Of a stretch of DNA of 64,000 nucleotides, positions 61,318 to 64,000 are shown in pieces. This stretch comes from an uncultured Clostridia bacterium. Lineage in GTDB: Bacteria; Bacillota; Clostridia; Christensenellales; CAG-138. A program made the translations under genes and the position numbers. The notes under the pieces were generated by a model. It was given only the letters and a program-made list of their open reading frames with translations, did no database searches and was not told where the DNA came from. Position 1 is the stretch's first letter. Each line of letters starts with the position of its first letter. The stretch covers positions 1 to 64,000 of the forward strand of contig CAKTYU010000005.1 in NCBI GenBank assembly GCA_934633985.1, given 5' to 3'.

Positions 61318-62667
61318 ATGGGTCTTTTGCAGGCAGGAATAGGCGCCATGAGCGGCGTGCTGGCCGATCAGTGGCGCGAATACTTCTATTGCGACTCCAT
61401 GCCGGAAAACGTCCTTATGACCAAGGGCGCAAAGCGCACCGGCGGGCGCAATACCAACACCAGGGGCGAGGATAACATCATCACCAACGGCTCCATAATC
61501 GCCGTGAACGAGGGGCAGTGCATGATGATCGTGGAGCAGGGCGCCATAGTGGAGTTCTCTGCGCAGGCGGGAGAATTCGTGTGGGACAATTCCACCGAGC
61601 CTTCCATATTCTACGGCAACCTTGGCGACAACCTCAAGTCCACCTGGGAGATATTGAAGAAGCGCTTCACCTTCGGCGCAAACACCGCCAAGGACCAGAG
61701 GGTCTACTTCTTCAACACCAAGGAGATAATCGGCAACAAGTACGGCACCGCCAACCCCGTCCCCTTCCGGGTGGTATATAACAACATAGGCGCGGGGCTG
61801 GAGCTTGAGGTATCGGTAAAGTGCTTCGGCGAATATTCCTATAAGATAACCAACCCCATGCTGTTCTACAAGAACGTATGCAGCAACGTCACCGGCAGCT
61901 ACACCCGTGACCGCATAGACGGACAGATGCGCTCCGAGATGATGACGGCGCTCCAGCCCGCCTTCGCCCGCATAAGCGACATGGGCATAAAGTACAGCTC
62001 CCTCCCCGGCCACACCACCGAGCTGGCCCAGTGCCTCAACGAGGAGCTTTCCGCAAAGTGGCGCGACCTTCGCGGCATCGAGATGGTCTCCCTGGGCATA
62101 AGCTCCATAAAGGCCAGCGACGAGGACGAGCAGCGCATCAAGGAGCTTCAGCAGAGCGCGGCCCTTCGCGATCCCACTATGGCGGCTGCATATCTGGCAA
62201 GCTCTCAGGGCGCGGCAATGCAGAACGCCGCAAAGAACGAGGGCGCAGGCGCCTTTGCGGCCTTTGCGGGCATAAACATGGCCCAGGGCATGGGCGGCAA
62301 CGTGGGCAACCTGTTCCAGATGGGTCAACAGCAGCAGCAGCCCGTTCAGCAGCAGCCCGTTCAGCAGCAGCCCGTCCAGCAGCAGCCCGCCCAAGGCGGC
62401 TGGAAGTGCGAGTGCGGCGCGGTGAACACCGGCAAGTTCTGCATGGAGTGCGGCAAGCCCCAGCCCAAGGCTGAAGGCTGGACCTGCGCCAGCTGCGGCG
62501 CGGTGAACAAGGGCAAGTTCTGCATGGAGTGCGGCGCAAAGAAGCCCGACTCCGCACCTCTTTACAAGTGCGACAAGTGCGGCTGGGAGCCTGCGGACCC
62601 CAAGAACCCCCCCAAGTTCTGCCCCCAGTGCGGCGACCCCTTCAACGACGAGGACATAAGGAAATAA
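61318..62667 (+). CDS. SPFH-domain zinc-ribbon protein, YdjI-like
   Basis: A 449-residue protein. An SPFH/Band 7-like domain fills about residues 20-260 (MMIVEQGAIVEFSAQAGEFVW, VPFRVVYNNIGAG), followed by a helical/Ala-rich part, a Gln/Pro-Val linker of QQQPV repeats (near 335-360) and three C-terminal zinc ribbons (KCECGAVNTGKFCMECG, TCASCGAVNKGKFCMECG, YKCDKCGWEPA with a FCPQCG end). B. subtilis YdjI, which with YdjG and YdjH targets PspA to the membrane, has this layout. Here it stands alone. RBS AAAGGAG. Confidence 0.85.
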   Translation: MGLLQAGIGAMSGVLADQWREYFYCDSMPENVLMTKGAKRTGGRNTNTRGEDNIITNGSIIAVNEGQCMMIVEQGAIVEFSAQAGEFVWDNSTEPSIFYGNLGDNLKSTWEILKKRFTFGANTAKDQRVYFFNTKEIIGNKYGTANPVPFRVVYNNIGAGLELEVSVKCFGEYSYKITNPMLFYKNVCSNVTGSYTRDRIDGQMRSEMMTALQPAFARISDMGIKYSSLPGHTTELAQCLNEELSAKWRDLRGIEMVSLGISSIKASDEDEQRIKELQQSAALRDPTMAAAYLASSQGAAMQNAAKNEGAGAFAAFAGINMAQGMGGNVGNLFQMGQQQQQPVQQQPVQQQPVQQQPAQGGWKCECGAVNTGKFCMECGKPQPKAEGWTCASCGAVNKGKFCMECGAKKPDSAPLYKCDKCGWEPADPKNPPKFCPQCGDPFNDEDIRK

Positions 62668-62682
62668 GGACGATGCTTTTGT

Positions 62683-62715
62683 GCAGGGAGCGGGTCTCGC
62701 TCCCTGCGTTTTAGC
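62683..62715 (+). terminator. Terminator after the YdjI-like gene
   Basis: GCAGGGAGCG, loop GGTCT, CGCTCCCTGC, then GTTTTAGCTTTT. Confidence 0.85.
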
Positions 62716-62732
62716 TTTTACGGAGGTACAAT

Positions 62733-63203
62733 TTGCGCCGCAGTGACAGAGAGATAACCGACATAAGCACAATATTGGAGCTTGTATCCGAGTGTAAGGT
62801 CTGCCGCCTCGCCATGACAAACGATGGCGTTCCGTACATAGTGCCGCTGAGCTACGGCTATGAATACGCAGACGGCGCGCTTACCCTCTACTTCCACAGC
62901 GCAAGGGAGGGGCGCAAGATAGACATACTTAAAGCCAACCCCCTCGTCTGCGCCGAGCTGGACGGGCGGGGGGCCCTCGTGGAGGCCGGCAGCCCCTGCT
63001 CATACGGCTACGCCTTCGCAAGCGTCATAGCAAACGGCAGTGTGGAGTTCCTCGAGGACGAGGAGGAAAGGCTCCGCGCACTGGGCATGATAATGAAGCA
63101 TCAGGCGGGCATAGACGTGGCCTTTACCCCCGCCATGGCGGAGGGGGTATGCCTGTATAAGCTGAAAGCCTCCGATTTCACCTGCAAGATGCGGACAAGG
63201 TAA
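62733..63203 (+). CDS. Pyridoxamine 5'-phosphate oxidase-family flavin-binding protein
   Basis: A 156-residue split-barrel FMN-binding protein of the PNPOx-like/NimA type. Conserved parts: CKVCRLAMTNDGVPYIVPLSYGYEY, TLYFHSAREGRKIDILKANPLVCAEL and SVIANGSVEFLED. Members bind flavin and act as reductases (NimA reduces nitroimidazoles); specific function unknown. The start is TTG at 62733 after CGGAGG, seven bases upstream. Single gene. Confidence 0.85.
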   Translation: MRRSDREITDISTILELVSECKVCRLAMTNDGVPYIVPLSYGYEYADGALTLYFHSAREGRKIDILKANPLVCAELDGRGALVEAGSPCSYGYAFASVIANGSVEFLEDEEERLRALGMIMKHQAGIDVAFTPAMAEGVCLYKLKASDFTCKMRTR

Positions 63204-63306
63204 CGCAACATACCGTATAGGCACATACATACGCAAGCGCCGGCAGAAATGCCGTAAATATACTTTTTTTCACCAATAAAGACCCACTCTATGAAAGGCG
63301 GCACAA

Positions 63307-64000
63307 ATGATACGCTGCGGCTTTGAGCAGGGTGCGGCCCTTATGGGCTGCACCGCTGTGCAGAACATCTTCATATTGGAATACATGCCCAAGGCGCCGG
63401 AGCTTTACTGCAAGGTGTACCTGTTCGGGCTGATGCAGTGCGGCTGCCGGAGGCTGGAAAACGCCGACCTCTGCGCGTCCCTCGGCATCGACAGCGCCAA
63501 GGCGGTGGAGGCCTTCCTGTATTGGCAGGACATGGGCCTTTTGCGCATAGTGGAGCAGGAGCCCTTGAGCGTGGAATACTTATCCGTCCAGGGCGGCCCC
63601 GTCACCGGCGGCACCCGCAAGTACGCCCCGCTCGTTTCGGCGCTTCGTCCGGTATGCGGTGCGCGGGTGCTCACCCCCGGCGAGCTTTCAAAGATAATCG
63701 ATTGGATAGAGGTATTCGGCCTGGAGGAGGCGGCGGCAGTGATGCTGGTGCGCCGCTGCATGGAGCTGAAGGGGCCCTCCGTCAAGATACAGTTCATGGA
63801 CAGGATGGCCCGGGAATGGGCCAAGGACGGGGTGCTTACCGCCGGGGACGCGGAGCAGCGCATAAAGCTGGACACCGAGCTTCAGGGCGGCGCAAGGGCC
63901 ATACTCGCCCGCTGGCGCAAGGGGCGCATGGCCACGGAGGACGAGCTTGCGCTTTATAAAAAATGGACGGAGGAGTGGGGCATGACGCTGGACGAGATAC
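63307..64000 (+). CDS. DnaD-domain protein (partial, runs off window)
   Basis: An open frame of 231 codons with no stop before the window ends. It starts MIRCGFEQGAALMGCTAVQN, has a winged-helix N-terminal part (VYLFGLMQCGCRRLENADLCASLGID, FLYWQDMGLLRIVEQEP), then a DnaD/DnaB_2 domain near residues 150-210 (RMAREWAKDGVLTAGDAEQ) and continues into a second helical segment (ATEDELALYKKWTEEWGM). DnaD-like proteins load the replicative helicase during initiation or phage replication. RBS AAAGGCGG. A weak hairpin (CGGCA/TGCCG near 63240) lies upstream. Confidence 0.78.
   Translation, partial: MIRCGFEQGAALMGCTAVQNIFILEYMPKAPELYCKVYLFGLMQCGCRRLENADLCASLGIDSAKAVEAFLYWQDMGLLRIVEQEPLSVEYLSVQGGPVTGGTRKYAPLVSALRPVCGARVLTPGELSKIIDWIEVFGLEEAAAVMLVRRCMELKGPSVKIQFMDRMAREWAKDGVLTAGDAEQRIKLDTELQGGARAILARWRKGRMATEDELALYKKWTEEWGMTLDEI

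Noticed and set aside
62320..62400. Tandem repeat as a mobile or CRISPR feature
   Set aside because: The 15-base repeats encode an in-frame QQQPV linker in the YdjI-like protein.
61114..62820. 568-codon open frame opposite the YdjI-like gene
   Set aside because: Antisense; contains Leu/Ala runs that mirror the QQQPV repeats and zinc ribbons of the real gene.

Overview
The window looks like a chromosome segment of an anaerobic, GC-rich member of the Clostridia. Evidence is the rplI-gdpP-DUF2232 block with dnaB, divergent from rpsF-ssb-rpsR, plus a SpoIIE-type phosphatase, class III fructose-1,6-bisphosphatase, YhaM, DnaD and a YedE/YedF/DUF3343 selenium-type cluster. Resident genes use ATA very heavily for isoleucine despite the high GC, with AGGAGG-type ribosome binding sites, mostly short intergenic gaps and many bidirectional hairpin terminators. 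The exact family cannot be fixed from the sequence alone; Christensenellales-like gut Clostridia is a guess.

Bases 1-1919 are the right end of an integrated mobile element: the first 20 codons of an excisionase, a divergent XRE regulator and a tyrosine integrase. The element abuts the 3' end of a small gene ending in a GAGTGGGAATAA sequence like the guaA-type attachment core, and its isoleucine codons (ATC/ATT) differ from the host's. From 2 to 9 kb come housekeeping genes (pepF, Usp-like, LOG-family, a short spoIIE, tyrS, yigZ). From 9 to 12.3 kb lie a secreted membrane-anchored repeat protein, a 59-residue orphan gene and a lipoprotein. From 12.4 to 16.2 kb sits a phage DNA-packaging module with no capsid genes here: portal, large terminase and a divergent phage-type regulator, all with host-like codon use. 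An E2-like acyltransferase and an ECF sigma/anti-sigma pair follow.

From 18.6 to 28.6 kb are yhaM, the dnaB/rplI/gdpP/DUF2232 operon, rpsF-ssb-rpsR, a lipoprotein serpin and glycerate 2-kinase. From 28.6 to 37.4 kb are fbp, a DUF2974 hydrolase, an XRE regulator with a dUTPase that share an octamer likely to be an operator, a collagen-like/beta-helix lipoprotein, a small membrane-protein operon and an ornithine cyclodeaminase-like gene. From 37.5 to 40.8 kb is a selenium/sulfur-type locus (class V aminotransferase, YedE, a short YedF, DUF3343) with a structured non-coding stretch of about 370 bases. From 40.8 to 42.7 kb are YdjH/YdjG homologues, whose expected partner YdjI lies alone at 61.3 kb. 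From 42.9 to 45.6 kb a second E2-like protein is paired with an acyl-CoA ligase. Then come a clostripain-like protease, a YczE-type membrane protein, aminopeptidase P, an overlapping aroB-aroA-aroC-aroK-bioY operon, two COG0523 GTPases (one His-rich by tandem repeat, one fused to a YcgQ-like domain), mtnA, kbl-tdh, the YdjI homologue, a flavin-binding protein and a truncated dnaD.

The observations most worth following are the capsid-less packaging module, the paired E2-like proteins whose catalytic HxxxDG histidine is replaced by glutamate, the split YdjGHI set, the XRE-dUTPase circuit and the structured non-coding stretch. All calls come from reading the sequence; no database search was run.
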